From Ferrimicrobium acidiphilum DSM 19497 (GTDB lineage: Bacteria > Actinomycetota > Acidimicrobiia > Acidimicrobiales > Acidimicrobiaceae), in contig NZ_JXUW01000008.1 of the NCBI RefSeq assembly GCF_000949255.1, positions 1 to 64,000 of the forward strand: a DNA stretch of 64,000 nucleotides. The letters run 5' to 3'. Positions 62,963 to 64,000 of this stretch are shown here, one piece after another. The first letter of the stretch is position 1. Each line of letters starts with the position of its first letter. A model generated the notes under the pieces. That model worked only from the letters and a program-made list of their open reading frames with translations. It made no database searches and was not told the DNA's origin. The position numbers and the translations under genes were made by a program.

Positions 62963-63875
62963 ATTTCGACGCAGGCGATGTTCCCCAATGGTTGTGCTCG
63001 GAGCTATGGTGCTCGATGAGCTAGTCGGCGATCCCACGAACCGTTGGCACCCCGTTCGATGGCTAGGGGTGGGTTTGAGCTGGTTAGAGGGTAGTGTCTA
63101 TTCCGATTCGCGGAGTCGTGGTGCCGTGTTCTTTGCACTGGCGCTAACTCCGTCGTTACTACTTCCCACCGTGTTTAGTCCAGGCGGTCGCCTACTCGAA
63201 ACCGTTGGACTCTGGTTCACCATCGGTGGCCGATCGCTGACTCGCGAAGCCGAGGAGGTTGCTCGTTTGCTTGAGCTCGATGATCTGGCTGCGGCGAGAT
63301 GCCGACTCCGGCATCTGGTTGGCAGAGATGTTGAGGATCTCGGGCCCGAAGAGATTGCTCGTGCGACGATAGAATCTGTCGCCGAGAATACCACTGATGC
63401 TGTAGTCGGTCCGTTGTTGTGGTATGCGGTGGGCGGTCTAAGTGGGGCGATGACATTCAGGAGCATCAATACCCTCGATGCCATGGTAGGACATAAGACG
63501 AGTCGGTATCAGAGGTTTGGGTTTGTCTCTGCTAAGGCTGATGACCTAGCGGCTTGCCCAGCATCTCTGCTGGGGCTTGCCCTGTGTTGGACACTTTCTA
63601 ATAGGGAGGGCCGCCAGCGGATGGTATCTGCCATGGCACGTTCGCAGCTACACCCGTCGCTGAATGCTGGGCTGATCGAGGCGGCGTTTGCCGGTGTGCT
63701 TGGCGCTGAACTCGGAGGTGTGAACTGCTACCACGGTATATCGGTGCAGACGCCTCGGTTCGAGGTAGGTCCACAACCGGGGGTCGGAACTATCCGGCAC
63801 GCGAGCCGACTATCGCGGCGAGTCGCTTGGGGTAGTGCACTTGTGGCCATGCTTGCTATCGCCGCTGCTGATTGA
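62955..63875 (+). CDS. cbiB: Adenosylcobinamide-phosphate synthase
   Basis: 306 aa membrane protein. Diagnostic stretches: DELVGDPTNRWHPVRWLG near the start, ARATIESVAENTTDAVVGPL, RSINTLDAMVGHK and GWFSAKADD-like FVSAKADDLAACP. It attaches the aminopropanol arm to adenosylcobyric acid. The start overlaps cobS; an internal ATG at 62989 would also give a normal N-terminus. The product is complete. Confidence 0.9.
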   Translation: MVRFRRRRCSPMVVLGAMVLDELVGDPTNRWHPVRWLGVGLSWLEGSVYSDSRSRGAVFFALALTPSLLLPTVFSPGGRLLETVGLWFTIGGRSLTREAEEVARLLELDDLAAARCRLRHLVGRDVEDLGPEEIARATIESVAENTTDAVVGPLLWYAVGGLSGAMTFRSINTLDAMVGHKTSRYQRFGFVSAKADDLAACPASLLGLALCWTLSNREGRQRMVSAMARSQLHPSLNAGLIEAAFAGVLGAELGGVNCYHGISVQTPRFEVGPQPGVGTIRHASRLSRRVAWGSALVAMLAIAAAD

Positions 63876-63878
63876 CGT

Positions 63879-64000
63879 CTAACTACTTCTTCTTCGGGCC
63901 CCTGACGCCTTTTTAGACCTCGCAGTTTTGCGATGGAACGAGTTGTAGGTAGTGGCATAGTGCTGCGATAACTCGCCAATAACTTGTTGCGCTGGATTAG
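63879..64000 (-). CDS. C-terminal end of an unidentified gene (partial)
   Basis: A minus-strand frame is open from the window edge to a stop 4 nt from the cbiB stop. About 40 codons are visible (QVIGELSQHYATTYNSFHRK, then a Lys/Arg/Ser-rich tail). A basic C-terminal tail and convergent, tight spacing make a real gene plausible, but it is too short to name. Confidence 0.35.
   Translation of the reverse strand, partial: NPAQQVIGELSQHYATTYNSFHRKTARSKKASGARRRSS

Overview
The window looks like a chromosomal segment of an acidophilic, probably sulfur- and/or iron-oxidising actinobacterium. Acidimicrobiia relatives such as Ferrimicrobium are my guess from gene content: an MprA/MprB-like two-component pair, MMPL and YVTN surface proteins, a sedolisin-type acid protease, and a complete sulfur-oxidising heterodisulfide-reductase-like (sHdr) operon. 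No rRNA gene or marker protein here proves the taxonomy.

Layout. 1-4390 is a mobile-element graveyard: a frameshifted IS1182-type transposase, an ISL3 element with recognisable ends, a 45-nt 3' piece of a tRNA gene that looks like an island attachment scar, and decayed IS3 and IS630 remnants. 4666-6744 is an NCS1 nucleobase-type permease with an XRE-cupin regulator. 7124-19117 is one long plus-strand operon: tusA, dsrE-like, hdrC1, hdrB1, hdrA, hdrH-like, hdrC-hdrB fusion, etfB, etfA, a membrane Etf:quinone oxidoreductase (EMO-like), a small two-zinc-site protein, two lipoate-binding proteins, a second dsrE-like gene, and a degenerate-receiver/Rieske fusion. An ArsR-family regulator and a lipoate-protein ligase follow on the minus strand. 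The inferred route is sulfane sulfur carried by TusA/DsrE to the lipoate-bound sHdr complex, with electrons passing through EtfAB and EMO to the quinone pool. 21438-22290 holds an ORF-less group II intron behind a truncated second copy. 22502-29229 is a mixed housekeeping region: YgjP-type metallopeptidase, nitrilase-family hydrolase, lipoprotein, cupin, MFS exporter and threonine dehydratase-like enzyme. 29260-37859 is a catabolic block: HMG-CoA-lyase-like, GntR regulator, CaiB CoA-transferase, hydantoinase/oxoprolinase A and B, a carbamoylsarcosine-amidase-like isochorismatase and a DapA-like lyase. 38104-47620 carries envelope and signalling genes: DUF5666-like secreted protein, MprAB-like pair, YVTN protein, MMPL transporter and its TetR regulator. 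47761-50346 is a flavin/ferric-reductase operon with an FMN-carrier protein and ApbE. 51404-54283 encodes a transketolase fused to a class II fructose-1,6-bisphosphatase. 55235-60923 has an aldo/keto reductase, MFS, an Mpo1-like protein, RmuC and a sedolisin. 60933-63875 is a cobalamin biosynthesis operon (cobI, cobU, cobS, cbiB/cobD).

The best candidates for something new are the accessory proteins inside the sHdr operon (the zinc protein and the receiver-Rieske fusion), the transketolase-GlpX fusion and the tandem ORF-less group II intron. Several gene-free stretches (41.4-42.6 kb, 54.3-55.2 kb, 27.5-28.3 kb) show no convincing genes.
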